Source of the DNA: Mycolicibacterium aromaticivorans JS19b1 = JCM 16368
GTDB taxonomy: Bacteria; Actinomycetota; Actinomycetes; Mycobacteriales; Mycobacteriaceae
Assembly: GCF_000559085.1 (NCBI RefSeq)
Contig: NZ_JALN02000001.1
Span: 186,001 to 250,000, forward strand
Reading direction: 5' to 3'
DNA: 64,000 nt
Under the pieces are notes generated by a model. It did not search any database. It had not been told where the DNA came from and worked only from the letters and a program-made list of their open reading frames with translations. Positions 49,684 through 59,682 of this stretch are shown here, piece after piece. The position numbers and the translations under genes were made by a program. The stretch's first letter is position 1; every line of letters starts with the position of its first letter.

Positions 49684-50025
49684 CTACTTTGGCACCTGGT
49701 AGAACTCGCGCTGCGACACCCCGGCCATCGGCGCCACGAACATCGTCGGAATCGTGGTGATCAGCCGGTTCACCGCCAGCACCTGACCGACCGCGCTGCC
49801 GAACTCTTTTTCAGCCGAATTCCGTTGCACCACAGATTTTCCCGTGGTCGCCGAGGCCAACGCGGTCCGCCCGTCGGCGACATGGTCCAGGATGGCCTTC
49901 TCGTGCGCCGCGAAGCTCTGGACGGTCTGCACCAGGCTGCCGGTGAACGCGAGCGGCCACGGCAGGCCGATAACGATGAGCAAGGCGGCGATCGAGAGCC
50001 AGATGACCCGACCGGCCCACTTCAT
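49684..50025 (-). CDS. Small membrane-anchored LemA-like protein
   Basis: 113 aa. A single N-terminal membrane anchor or uncleaved signal (about residues 7-28, [20 protein letters not shown]) is followed by a short alpha-helical domain. The stretch [19 protein letters not shown] followed by [10 protein letters not shown] resembles the LemA family core by eye, but LemA proteins are longer, so this could be a reduced member or a chance resemblance. Strong SD (GGGGGAGG) 4 nt before ATG 50025. It lies between priA and fmt, 25 bp after the priA stop, and is probably cotranscribed. Confidence 0.7.
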   Translation of the reverse strand: MKWAGRVIWLSIAALLIVIGLPWPLAFTGSLVQTVQSFAAHEKAILDHVADGRTALASATTGKSVVQRNSAEKEFGSAVGQVLAVNRLITTIPTMFVAPMAGVSQREFYQVPK

Positions 50026-50050
50026 CGCACCTCCCCCGTTTCGACGGGTT

Positions 50051-52048
50051 TCACCCTATGTGCAACGGATCGATCTGTACCCGGACTGCTTCATGGTCGT
50101 GCCGGGCGCTGGCGATCGCGATGGCGGTGCGCAGCGAGGCGGCCAACGCCAGACCCTCGTCCCGGCCGACCCGTACCAGCATTCGGATGACGGGTTCACC
50201 GGGTGCGGTGGCGGGTGGGCGGCGGACACCCGGCGGCAGGTCGACGGGTCCGAGCTGGTCGGCGTCCTCGGGCAGTTCGGCGTGGTCGAGCAGGGCACCG
50301 ACCGCGGCCGCGCCGCCGTCGACGGCGGCCATGTGCACGCTCGGCGGCAGCCCGACCTCGGCGCGGGCCTCCAGCTCGGCTTCGGCATGGCCGACCGGAT
50401 CCCACTTGATCAGCGCCTGCACGGTCGGGATGGCCGATTCGGCGACCACCGCCACCACCCCGCCGTCGCCGCGGGGCCGTACCTGCGCGGCGGCGGCCAT
50501 CCAGCGTCGCAGGGTGTCCTCGGCCGCGCGCAGGTCTTGCCTGCCCAGCAACGCCCAACTGTCCAGCAGCAGCGCGGCGCCGTAACCGCCCTTCACCCGG
50601 GGTTCGGCGCCGGGGGTTGCCACGACGAGCGCCGGTCCCGGCTCGATCTCGGTGTGCACGGCGTCGCCCGCCGAGGTGATCACCGCGGTGCCCGGGAAGG
50701 CCCGGCCCATCTCCTCGGCGGTCCGCCGCGCGCCGACGACGACCGCGCGGATCGCGTCCGAGCCGCAGCGCCGGCAGCGCAGCGCGGTGTCCATCCGGCC
50801 ACACCAGCGGCACACCGCTCCGGCGGCGTCCCGTTCGGACAGTGACAGTGGTCCCATGCAGTGCCGGCATCGCGCGATCGTGCGGCAGCGCGCGCACGCC
50901 ACCGACGGCACGTAGCCCCGGCGCGGGACCTGTATCAATACCGGTGCCTCGTGCTCGAGCGCAGCGCGGGCCGCGCGCAGGGCGAGCGAGGGCAACCGCG
51001 CCGAGCGGGCAGCCGGGTCGCGTTCCTCGGCGTACCCCTCGTCGTCGAGGGCGACCACCCGGGGGGCCTCCGCCCGCACCAGCGGCCGCGCCGCCACCAG
51101 GTCATGCGCCCAGCCACTGCGTACCAATGCGTGCGCCTCGGCGGTGCGGGCGAAGCCGCCGATCACCGCCGCGCAGCGCAGCTGATGCGCGCGCAGCATC
51201 GCCACCTCGCGGGCGTGCGGATACGGGGCGCGTGGTTCGGCAAGGGTGTCGTCGCCGTCGTCCCAGACGATCACCAGACCGAGGCGCTCGACGGGCGCGA
51301 ACACCGCGCTGCGAGTGCCGATGACCAGGCGGGCATGGCCCCGCAGCGCCGACAGCCAACGCCGGTAGCGCGCGGAGGGCCCGAGTCCCGCCGACAGCGC
51401 GACGACGGCGGCCGGGTCGATCCGGGCGGTCGCGGCCTGCCACAGTGCGTCGATGTCGCGTTGATCGGGAACCACGGCCAGCACTCCGTAGCCGCCGCCG
51501 ACCGCGGCCGCGGCGGCTTCGGCGATCCGGTCGCACCACTGCTCGCCGGGCAGCGCCTGCCACACCGCACGGGCGGCCCGGCCTTCACTCAGGGCGGTCA
51601 GGAACTGGTCGCCGCGGCCGTAACGAGCCCAGCCTGCCGGGTCGACCGGCTCGACGACGGGTAGCAGCGACGCCTCGGCCTGCATCTTCTCGGCGCGGGC
51701 GTGCCGCGGCGGAATGGCCAGCCGCAGCACGTCCGGGCGGGTGCCCGCGTAGCGGGCGGCGACGGCGTCGACCAGCCTGCGCACCTCCGGGGTGAGCACC
51801 GGCTCGGCCGAGATGACCCGGTCCAGCCAGCCCAACTGGCCGACGTGGTCGGTGTCGGACCGTCGCTCGAGCACGAACGCGTCGACCAGCCTGCCGTGGA
51901 AGCGGACCCGCACCCGCACCCCTGGCTGGGCGTCGTCGGACTGTTCGGCCGACACCAGGTAGTCGAACTCGCGGTCCAGGTGCGGCACCGACAGCATCGG
52001 CAGCACCCGGGCGATGGGTTCGTGCTCGGCGGCGCGCCGGATCGGCAT
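50051..52048 (-). CDS. priA: PriA-like primosomal protein N', degenerate ATPase
   Basis: 665 aa. Recognised from the N-terminal 3'-DNA-binding domain (ARVLPMLSVPHLDREFDYLV), IGTRSAVFAPVERLGLVIVW, and the zinc-binding cysteine cluster (ACARCRTIARCRHCMG ... CRWCGR ... CRRCGS). Unlike E. coli PriA, no Walker A GxGKT is seen, and the DEEH box reads WDDGDD. I recall that actinobacterial members generally share this loss. It may therefore load replication proteins without unwinding DNA. TAGTCT 6 nt before ATG 52048 suggests a leaderless mRNA. Confidence 0.92.
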   Translation of the reverse strand: MPIRRAAEHEPIARVLPMLSVPHLDREFDYLVSAEQSDDAQPGVRVRVRFHGRLVDAFVLERRSDTDHVGQLGWLDRVISAEPVLTPEVRRLVDAVAARYAGTRPDVLRLAIPPRHARAEKMQAEASLLPVVEPVDPAGWARYGRGDQFLTALSEGRAARAVWQALPGEQWCDRIAEAAAAAVGGGYGVLAVVPDQRDIDALWQAATARIDPAAVVALSAGLGPSARYRRWLSALRGHARLVIGTRSAVFAPVERLGLVIVWDDGDDTLAEPRAPYPHAREVAMLRAHQLRCAAVIGGFARTAEAHALVRSGWAHDLVAARPLVRAEAPRVVALDDEGYAEERDPAARSARLPSLALRAARAALEHEAPVLIQVPRRGYVPSVACARCRTIARCRHCMGPLSLSERDAAGAVCRWCGRMDTALRCRRCGSDAIRAVVVGARRTAEEMGRAFPGTAVITSAGDAVHTEIEPGPALVVATPGAEPRVKGGYGAALLLDSWALLGRQDLRAAEDTLRRWMAAAAQVRPRGDGGVVAVVAESAIPTVQALIKWDPVGHAEAELEARAEVGLPPSVHMAAVDGGAAAVGALLDHAELPEDADQLGPVDLPPGVRRPPATAPGEPVIRMLVRVGRDEGLALAASLRTAIAIASARHDHEAVRVQIDPLHIG

Positions 52049-52054
52049 CGTCGA

Positions 52055-52060
52055 AGACTA
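52055..52060 (-). promoter_or_regulatory. Predicted -10 element of priA (leaderless)
   Basis: The minus strand reads TAGTCT, 6 nt before ATG 52048, in the 32-bp gap after the YhhN-type gene. It suggests priA-fmt-rsmB-rpe-ribD has its own promoter. Confidence 0.4.
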
Positions 52061-52080
52061 ACGACGACGCCGACAAACGT

Positions 52081-52800
52081 TTAGTCAGCCGCCGTCTTGT
52101 CGTCAGACCCGGCGCGGCCGAAGAAGAAGCCAGCCGTGATCAGCACCTGTGAGGTGGCGTACGCCCACCAGATCGGGACCTCCAGCGCGTTGGAGTCCAG
52201 CACGAAGCGGCCGATGCCGATCATCCCGTCCGACACCGCGAAACACACCGCCCCCAGCGCCGTCCACACCGTGGGGAGCCGGGCCAACAACGCCGAACAC
52301 ACCATGGCGGCCAGCACGGCCATATAGACCAGGACAGGGATGGTCAGCCCATCGGCCACCAGGCTCGGCCAGAACCAGATCAGCAAACTCACGCAGGCGA
52401 TGAACACGACGGCGCAGACGACCAGGCGCGGCCGGCTGGTACCCCGCAGCGGCAGCAGCGCGCCCAGGAAGCAGAGGTGGGCCACCAGGAACGAGCCGAG
52501 GCCCAGCACGAACGACGGCTGCCACCAGGGCATCGCCAGGAAGAAGTCACCGCCCGCCGAGAACAGCAGGGCCGCCAGCAGCCAGCGTCGCTCGCGGACG
52601 ATCGGGTGCCAGAGCGCAGCCACCGCCAGCAGCACGGCCATCAGCGCCTTGACGGCGGGCTGGCCGGGGAACCGGCCGGTGAGCTGTGCGTTGTCAGGCA
52701 GTCGCAGCGCCTCGACGGCCAGGAAGACGCCATAGCCGATCGCGACCGCGGCACCGACCGCCCACCAGGTTGTCAGGGTGCGTAAGTACGGTGATTTCAT
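52081..52800 (-). CDS. YhhN family membrane protein (lysoplasmalogenase-like, Rv1401-like)
   Basis: 239 aa, about 8 transmembrane helices. Seen: [49 protein letters not shown], and [16 protein letters not shown], with conserved Asp residues in the SAGGDFFL and SDGMIG positions characteristic of YhhN/TMEM86 proteins. Known family members hydrolyse lysoplasmalogens; mycobacteria are not known for plasmalogens, so the substrate is open. ATG 52800 is the only good start, and it overlaps head-to-head with the lipH-like ATG (shared CATG, 52798-52801). Confidence 0.85.
   Translation of the reverse strand: MKSPYLRTLTTWWAVGAAVAIGYGVFLAVEALRLPDNAQLTGRFPGQPAVKALMAVLLAVAALWHPIVRERRWLLAALLFSAGGDFFLAMPWWQPSFVLGLGSFLVAHLCFLGALLPLRGTSRPRLVVCAVVFIACVSLLIWFWPSLVADGLTIPVLVYMAVLAAMVCSALLARLPTVWTALGAVCFAVSDGMIGIGRFVLDSNALEVPIWWAYATSQVLITAGFFFGRAGSDDKTAAD
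52787..52792 (+). promoter_or_regulatory. Predicted -10 element of the lipH-like gene (leaderless)
   Basis: TACGGT, 6 nt before ATG 52799. It lies within the first codons of the divergent YhhN-type gene, so the two transcription units must overlap. Confidence 0.4.
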
Positions 52801-53737
52801 GCCCAGCTCGGACAAACCGCCGGTCGATGCCATCTTGCAGAAGGTACTGGACGCGGTGCCGTTCCAGTTGACCGTCGACGGCGGCATCGATGAGGCGCGC
52901 CGCCGGCTGCGCGATCTGCCGCGCCGCCCAGTACACCCGGACCTTCGGGTGGAGAATCACCAGATCGACGGGCCCGCAGGCCCGATTCCGGTCCGGGTCT
53001 ACTGGCCGGACGGCATCGCGAACCCGCCGGTGACCATGTACTTCCACGGCGGCGGTTTCGCCGTCGGTGACCTGGACACCCACGACGGCACGGCCCGCGA
53101 ACACGCCGGCGCCGCGGGCACTCTGGTGGTGTCGGTCGACTATCGATTGGCCCCCGAGTATCCCTACCCGGCCGCGGTCGACGACGTCTGGGCAGCCACC
53201 CGGTGGGTGGCCGACAACGCCGACGGTTTCGGGGCGGACGGTTCGCGACTGGCAGTAGCCGGCGACTCGGCGGGCGGCACGCTGTCGGCGGTCGTGGCGC
53301 AATTGGCCCGGGACAACGGCGGGCCGCCGATCGCGTTCCAGCTCCTCTGGTACCCGTCGACGATGTGGGACAACTCGCTGCCGTCGTTCGCCGAGAACGC
53401 CGATGCACCGGTGCTCGACAATGCCGCCATCGAGGCGTTCACCAGGTGGTATGCCGGCCACGTCGACCTGACCGATCCGCCCGCCGCCCTTGCGCCGGGC
53501 CGCGCTGCCGACCTCTCCGGTCTGCCCCCGGCCTACGTCGCCGTCGCCGGCCACGACCCGCTGCGCGATGACGGTGCCCGCTACGCCGAGCTGCTGGCGG
53601 CCGCGGGTGTAACAGTCGAACTGCATTTGGCCGACACATTGGTGCACGGCTACCTCGGTTACGCCGGGGTGGTGCCGGCCGCCACCGAGGCGACCGACCG
53701 TGGATTAGCCGCTCTACGCGCAGCGTTGCACGCTTGA
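52799..53737 (+). CDS. Alpha/beta hydrolase, LipH/LipI-type esterase (HSL family)
   Basis: 312 aa, hormone-sensitive-lipase family. Seen: the oxyanion-hole motif [11 protein letters not shown], the nucleophile elbow [12 protein letters not shown] (catalytic Ser), the catalytic Asp in [10 protein letters not shown] and the catalytic His in [10 protein letters not shown]. Acts on short acyl esters in this family. M. tuberculosis has lipH and lipI (Rv1399c, Rv1400c) in the same place next to Rv1401; only one copy is here. ATG 52799 is preferred (TACGGT 6 nt upstream); GTG 52778 is an alternative. Confidence 0.92.
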   Translation: MPSSDKPPVDAILQKVLDAVPFQLTVDGGIDEARRRLRDLPRRPVHPDLRVENHQIDGPAGPIPVRVYWPDGIANPPVTMYFHGGGFAVGDLDTHDGTAREHAGAAGTLVVSVDYRLAPEYPYPAAVDDVWAATRWVADNADGFGADGSRLAVAGDSAGGTLSAVVAQLARDNGGPPIAFQLLWYPSTMWDNSLPSFAENADAPVLDNAAIEAFTRWYAGHVDLTDPPAALAPGRAADLSGLPPAYVAVAGHDPLRDDGARYAELLAAAGVTVELHLADTLVHGYLGYAGVVPAATEATDRGLAALRAALHA

Positions 53738-53830
53738 GCGGACGAAAACGCACGGCTAGCAGCAACCTTGTCGGGACCGTCCGGACAGGCCACAATGGCA
53801 CCAATCGCCACTATCGGGAGGATCTACCCC

Positions 53831-54226
53831 ATGAACATTGCTGAAGCCGCCGGCACCCGGCGCACGCTCGGCATCTGTCTCGGCGCAGTCGCGGTCGGTC
53901 TGGCATCGGCCGTCATCGCCGCTCCTGCCGCCGTCGCGGCGCCGGACTGCAGCAAGCCCGCCGTCGATGCCCAGGTCGCCCAGTCTCAGGGCGCAATCCA
54001 GGGCTACCTCAACACGCACCCGGACGGGCAGCGGATGCTGATGACCGCGGCGCTGCAGCCGCGCGCTCAGGCCTCCGCCACCCTGCAGGCCTATGCCCAG
54101 TCGAACCCGCAGGAATACCAGGAGTTCACCGCACTCCTGGCTCCGCTGGGCACGTTGCAGAAGCAGTGCGGCGTGCAGGTCATCCCGCCTCAGTATCAGT
54201 GGGCGTTCGACCAGTTCGTCGGCTGA
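53831..54226 (+). CDS. Hemophore-like secreted heme-binding protein
   Basis: 131 aa with a cleavable signal peptide (about residues 12-37, LGICLGAVAVGLASAVIAAP...AVAA). The mature domain is all-helical with two cysteines (PDCSKPAVDA and LQKQCGV), the layout of the mycobacterial hemophore family (Rv0203 type). Seen in the middle: IQGYLNTHPDGQRML and YAQSNPQEYQEF. Role in heme capture is inferred from the family. SD GGGAGG lies about 9 nt before ATG 53831. A strong hairpin follows the gene. Confidence 0.85.
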   Translation: MNIAEAAGTRRTLGICLGAVAVGLASAVIAAPAAVAAPDCSKPAVDAQVAQSQGAIQGYLNTHPDGQRMLMTAALQPRAQASATLQAYAQSNPQEYQEFTALLAPLGTLQKQCGVQVIPPQYQWAFDQFVG

Positions 54227-54246
54227 TCAACTCCGCCTCACCAGTA

Positions 54247-54279
54247 CAGCCCGGCCGTTATGACTCGACGGCCGGGCTG
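54247..54279 (+). terminator. Strong 12-bp inverted repeat after the hemophore gene
   Basis: CAGCCCGGCCGT (54247-54258) pairs perfectly with ACGGCCGGGCTG (54268-54279) across a 9-nt loop. The tail is only weakly U-rich (ACTGTTTG), as often seen in mycobacterial terminators. It lies 20 bp after the hemophore stop and ends 8 nt before the cyclase ATG, so it may also shape initiation of that gene. Confidence 0.7.
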
Positions 54280-54287
54280 ACTGTTTG

Positions 54288-55880
54288 ATGCCCGCACCAC
54301 GAACTCACCGAGTCCTGGAGTGGCTCACCCAGCAGAGCACCCAGGCGCAGGCCACCCCGGAGTACGGCTCCTGGCTGCTGGGGCGGGTCTCGGAAAGCCA
54401 GCGCCGCCGGCGCATTCGGATCCAGCTCATCCTCACCGTCTTCGTGGTGGTTGCCAACCTCATCGGTGTCGCCGTCGCGATGTCGGTGATCACGGTCGCC
54501 ATCCCGGTGCCCAACATTTTCGCCGGCCGCGCCCACCTGATCACGACCGTGGTGGCCCCGGCCTACGTGGTCGTGGCGGTGATCGTCGGCTGGGTGTGGG
54601 CCACCCGGCGCATCCTCGACGCATTGCGGTGGTCCATCGAGGACCGCCCGCCGACCGCGCGCGATCAGCGCAACACGTTCCGCGCCCCGTGGCAGTTGAC
54701 CGTTATCCCGTTGGTGCTCTGGGGCGTTGGTGCGGCGTTGCTGACGACGTTGTACGGCATGGTCGACACGGGATACATCCCCAAGATGCTGTTCGGGATC
54801 ACGTTCAGCGGGATCGTGGTGTCGGCGAGCTGTTACTTCTTCACCGAGTTCGCGTTGCGTCCGGTCGCGGCTCAAGCGCTCGAGACCGGCACACCCGAGC
54901 ACCGCGGCGGCCCGGGAGTGCTGGGCCGCACGATCATGGCGTGGGTGCTGGGGTCCTGCGTGCCCGTCATCGGGATCGCTCTGGCGGCGGGTTTCACCCT
55001 GACACTGCGCAACATGACGGTGACCCAGCTGTCGGTGGCGGTTTTGCTGTTGGCCGGTGCCGCAGCGATTTTCGGCTTCATCCTGATTCTGATCGCGTCC
55101 TGGTTGATCGCGACGCCGGTTCAGGTCGTGCGCGCCGCGATGCAGCGGGTCGAGGACGGTGATCTCGACGCCCATGTGGTGGTGTTCGACGGCACCGAGC
55201 TCGGCGAACTGCAGCGGGGGTTCAACCGGATGGTCGAGGGGCTGCGCGAGCGTGACCGGGTCCGGGATCTGTTCGGACGCCACGTGGGGCGCGACGTCGC
55301 GCTGGCGGCCGAGAAGCGCAACATCAACCTCGGCGGCGAAGAGTGTTCGGCCGCTGTGTTATTCGTCGATATCGTCGGATCGACTCAGGTGGTGGGCAGC
55401 CGGCCGCCGGTCGAGGTCGTCGACTTGCTCAACGAATTCTTCGGCGTGGTGGTCGACGAGGTCGAGCGCTGCGGCGGGCTGATCAACAAGTTCGAAGGCG
55501 ACGGCGCACTGGCGGTGTTCGGTGCACCGGTGGCGCAGGAACACCCCGAGACCAACGCGCTGGCCGCCGCCCGGGCGATCGCCGATCGCCTCCGCCGCGA
55601 CGTTCCCGACATCTCGGTGGGCATCGGGGTGGCGGCAGGCATCGTGGTGGCCGGCAACATCGGGTCCCACCACCGTTTCGAGTACACCGTCATCGGCGAC
55701 CCCGTGCACGAAGCGTCCCGACTGTGCGAGATGGCCAAGAAGACCGGCGCCGGGGTGCTCGCGTCCGCGCCCGCCCTGGAAGCCGCCGACGCCGACGAGC
55801 AACGCTTCTGGACACTGGGCGACGAGGTCGTGCTGCGCGGCCGCTCGTCGCCGACCAGGCTGGCCGTACCCGCGGAATGA
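54288..55880 (+). CDS. Class III adenylate cyclase, six-TM with HAMP domain
   Basis: 530 aa. Six predicted transmembrane helices (about residues 45-265), a HAMP linker (ATPVQVVRAAMQRVEDGDLD, then ELGELQRGFNRMVEGLRER), and a C-terminal cyclase homology domain. Metal-binding Asp residues are seen in VLFVDIVGSTQV and FEGDGALAVFGAP, with YTVIGDPVHEASRL and the transition-state Arg nearby. Like M. tuberculosis Rv1318c-Rv1320c/Rv3645. It makes cAMP in response to an unknown membrane signal. ATG 54288 is chosen; the preceding TTG is in frame. No SD is visible because the hairpin at 54247-54279 occupies that place. Confidence 0.93.
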   Translation: MPAPRTHRVLEWLTQQSTQAQATPEYGSWLLGRVSESQRRRRIRIQLILTVFVVVANLIGVAVAMSVITVAIPVPNIFAGRAHLITTVVAPAYVVVAVIVGWVWATRRILDALRWSIEDRPPTARDQRNTFRAPWQLTVIPLVLWGVGAALLTTLYGMVDTGYIPKMLFGITFSGIVVSASCYFFTEFALRPVAAQALETGTPEHRGGPGVLGRTIMAWVLGSCVPVIGIALAAGFTLTLRNMTVTQLSVAVLLLAGAAAIFGFILILIASWLIATPVQVVRAAMQRVEDGDLDAHVVVFDGTELGELQRGFNRMVEGLRERDRVRDLFGRHVGRDVALAAEKRNINLGGEECSAAVLFVDIVGSTQVVGSRPPVEVVDLLNEFFGVVVDEVERCGGLINKFEGDGALAVFGAPVAQEHPETNALAAARAIADRLRRDVPDISVGIGVAAGIVVAGNIGSHHRFEYTVIGDPVHEASRLCEMAKKTGAGVLASAPALEAADADEQRFWTLGDEVVLRGRSSPTRLAVPAE

Positions 55881-55947
55881 TCTCGGCCCTCCGCTACTTG
55901 TTCTGGTTTGGCATTCCAACAGCCGAACAACGTGACGGAGGAACCCC

Positions 55948-56691
55948 ATGACCACACCCCTGGCCGGCCGGCGCGCACTGGTCACCGGCGGCTCGCGCGG
56001 CATCGGCGCCGAGATCGTGCGGCGCCTGGTCGCCGACGGCGCCGCGGTGGCGTTCACCTACCAATCGTCGGCGCAGACAGCTCGGGCCCTGGCCGACGAG
56101 CTGGTCGCCGCGGGGGGCAAGGTCGTCGCGATCCAGGCTGACAGCGCAGACGCCGACGCCGTCGCCGCGGCGATCGACGAGACCGTCGCCGCCCTTGGCG
56201 GGCTGGACATCCTGGTCAACAACGCCGGCATCGCGCTGGCCGGGACGATCGACGAGTTCTCTCTCGAGGATTTCGACCGCCTTCTCGCTGTCAACGTGCG
56301 CGGCGTGTATGCGGCCATCCAGCGCGCGGTCCCGCATCTGGGCGAAGGCGGGCGGATCATCACCATCGGCAGCGTCAACGCCGACCGGGTGCCGATGAAC
56401 GGGCTGGCGGTGTACGCGCTGACGAAGGCGGCCGTCGCGGGCCTCAGCCGCGGCCTGGTACGCGAGCTCGGGCCGCGCGGTATCACGATCAACACCATCC
56501 AGCCCGGACCGGTGGCCACCGACATGAATCCCGAGGTGGGTGGATTCTCCGACCAGGTGCGCCCGTTCATCGCGGTCGGCCGCTACGGGCAGCCGCGCGA
56601 TATCGCCAGTGCGGTGGCCTATCTGGCGTCACCGGAGGCCAGTTACGTCACCGGTGTGACCTGGAACGTCGACGGCGGCTTCGTCATCTGA
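55948..56691 (+). CDS. SDR family NAD(P)-dependent oxidoreductase (FabG-like)
   Basis: 247 aa classical short-chain dehydrogenase. Seen: the cofactor loop TGGSRGIGAEI, ILVNNAGIAL, and the catalytic Ser (IGSVNADR) and Tyr/Lys (AVYALTKAAVAG), then PGPVATDMNP. Substrate not predictable. SD GGAGG lies 6 nt before ATG 55948. Converges on metK with 17 bp between stops. Confidence 0.94.
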   Translation: MTTPLAGRRALVTGGSRGIGAEIVRRLVADGAAVAFTYQSSAQTARALADELVAAGGKVVAIQADSADADAVAAAIDETVAALGGLDILVNNAGIALAGTIDEFSLEDFDRLLAVNVRGVYAAIQRAVPHLGEGGRIITIGSVNADRVPMNGLAVYALTKAAVAGLSRGLVRELGPRGITINTIQPGPVATDMNPEVGGFSDQVRPFIAVGRYGQPRDIASAVAYLASPEASYVTGVTWNVDGGFVI

Positions 56692-56708
56692 CGCCGAATC
56701 GACGAGAG

Positions 56709-57917
<1,209 letters not shown>

Positions 57918-57945
57918 AGTGTTTTCCTTTCAAGAACTTAGTTCG

Positions 57946-57962
57946 GCGAATCATATATTCGC
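57946..57962. promoter_or_regulatory. Inverted repeat over the predicted metK -10
   Basis: GCGAAT (57946-57951) and ATTCGC (57957-57962) form a perfect 6-bp inverted repeat with a 5-nt loop. The near-consensus -10 hexamer TATGAT of the minus strand (57950-57955) lies inside it. It could be an operator or simply promoter sequence; no SAM riboswitch is seen in the short leader. Confidence 0.4.
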
Positions 57963-58032
57963 CCCTGACAGACCAAACCGGCACGGTACGTCCCGCGCAA
58001 GGCTTATGCGCACGTTTCGTTATCTTGCGAAG

Positions 58033-59277
58033 CTAGGCCTCGCGCCGCAGAAGCATCGCAATCGCGTCCACGATACGGCTTGCCATCAGCGTCTTCGACC
58101 CGTGTTCCAACGCGAACTCGGTGCCGTCGGCGCTCAACAACCATCCGTCGTTGTTGTCCACCTCGAATGCCCGCCCCTCGCCGACCGCGTTGACGACGAG
58201 CAGATCACAGCCTTTGCGGGACAGCTTGGCGCGGGCATGGAACAGCACATCGCCGTTGGCGTCGCCGGTTTCGGCGGCAAAGCCGACGATGGCCCGCATA
58301 TTGGGAAGCTGCCCGTCGGTGCGCTGACGCACCGCCCCGGCCAGCACGTCGTCGGTGCGCACCAGGTCGATCGCCGGACCCTCGGTCACGTCGAGCTTCT
58401 TCTTGATCTTGCTGGTGGCCACGTGGGCGGGCCGGAAGTCGGCGACGGCGGCGGCCATCACCAGAACGTGGGCGTCCGGCGCGTGCTTGGTGACGGCCTC
58501 GTGCAGTTGCTCGGCGGACGTGATGTGCAGGACGTGGACGCCGGCCGGGTCGGCGAGCCCGGCGGTGTTGCCGGCGATCAGCGTGACGTCGGCGCCGCGC
58601 TGGGCGGCGACCCTGGCCACCGCGTACCCCTGCTTGCCGGAGCTACGGTTGCCGATGAAGCGGACCGGGTCGATCGCTTCGCGGGTGCCACCAGCACTGA
58701 CCAGGAGCTTGATCCCGCACAGGTCGAAGGGCATCGCGTCGGCGCGGGCCAGCAGAAGTTCGGCGAAGGTGGTGATCTCCTCCGGCTCGGGCAGCCGCCC
58801 CGGGCCGGTGTCGGCGCCGGTGAGTCGCCCGGATGCCGGTTCCAGCACCACCGCCCCGCGGCGGCGCAGCGTCTCCACATTGGCGACGGTGGCCGGGTGC
58901 AGCCACATCTCGGTGTGCATGGCGGGCGCGAACAACACCGGGCAGCGGGCCGTGAGGAGAGTCGCGGTCAGCAGGTCGTCAGCGCGGCCGGCGACGGCGC
59001 GGGCCAGCAGGTCCGCGGTGGCCGGGGCGACGACGACGAGGTCGGCTTCCTGCCCGAGCCGGACGTGCGGCACTTCGTCGACGTCCTCGAAGACGCCGGT
59101 GTGGACCGGATGCCCGGACAAGGCCTCAAACGTGGCAGCACCGACGAACCGCAGTGCCGATTCGGTCGGGATGACGCGAACGTCATGGCCGGCCTCGCTG
59201 AGCTGGCGGACGACCGAACACGCCTTGTATGCGGCGATGCCTCCGGCGACGCCGACGATGATCCGCTTGCGGTTCAT
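58033..59277 (-). CDS. coaBC: Bifunctional phosphopantothenoylcysteine decarboxylase/synthetase
   Basis: 414 aa (Dfp), coenzyme A synthesis. The N-terminal CoaC flavoprotein decarboxylase has VGVAGGIAAYKA, the active-site His in VPHVRLGQEADL, APAMHTEMW and the Cys in LLTARCPVLF. The C-terminal CoaB synthetase has SAGGTREAIDPVRFIGNRSSGKQG split across its cofactor site, MAAAVADFRP and KIKKK. ATG 59277 is chosen; TTG 59280 is in frame. rpoZ lies 21 bp upstream. Confidence 0.97.
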   Translation of the reverse strand: MNRKRIIVGVAGGIAAYKACSVVRQLSEAGHDVRVIPTESALRFVGAATFEALSGHPVHTGVFEDVDEVPHVRLGQEADLVVVAPATADLLARAVAGRADDLLTATLLTARCPVLFAPAMHTEMWLHPATVANVETLRRRGAVVLEPASGRLTGADTGPGRLPEPEEITTFAELLLARADAMPFDLCGIKLLVSAGGTREAIDPVRFIGNRSSGKQGYAVARVAAQRGADVTLIAGNTAGLADPAGVHVLHITSAEQLHEAVTKHAPDAHVLVMAAAVADFRPAHVATSKIKKKLDVTEGPAIDLVRTDDVLAGAVRQRTDGQLPNMRAIVGFAAETGDANGDVLFHARAKLSRKGCDLLVVNAVGEGRAFEVDNNDGWLLSADGTEFALEHGSKTLMASRIVDAIAMLLRREA

Positions 59278-59298
59278 CAACTGGCCCGGGCTGCTGGG

Positions 59299-59601
59299 CT
59301 ACTCGCCTTCGGTGTGCTCGAGCAGGTCACCGTGGATCTCACGCATCGAGATCGACAGCGGCTTCTCCTGCAGGCCTGGCTCGACCAGCGGGCCGACGTA
59401 TTCGAGGATGCCGTCGCCGAGCTGGTTGTAGTAGTCGTTGATCTGCCGGGCACGCTTGGCCGCATAGATCACCAGCGCGTACTTGCTCGACACCCGGTCC
59501 AGCAACTCGTCGATGGGCGGGTTGGTGATGCCCAACGGTGTGTCATAGGCGGTTGCGGCACCCGGGGCCGGATCGTAGTGATCCGTGCTGGCTTGCGTCA
59601 C
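59299..59601 (-). CDS. rpoZ: DNA-directed RNA polymerase omega subunit
   Basis: 100 aa. Seen: [34 protein letters not shown], and the C-terminal [15 protein letters not shown], the omega-subunit core that stabilises beta'. GTG 59601 with SD AGGAAG. Between gmk and coaBC as in other mycobacteria. Confidence 0.97.
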   Translation of the reverse strand: MTQASTDHYDPAPGAATAYDTPLGITNPPIDELLDRVSSKYALVIYAAKRARQINDYYNQLGDGILEYVGPLVEPGLQEKPLSISMREIHGDLLEHTEGE

Positions 59602-59682
59602 GTAGAACTTCTTCCTGGCGGATTGTGTGTCTGACTCGGTCTGGTGAGGCGGTGTCTCACGCCGGCTTCGGGGGCTGGATTG

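Noticed and set aside
57918..58032. SAM riboswitch upstream of metK
   Set aside because: The predicted leader is about 26 nt and no SAM-I or SAM-II core is visible.
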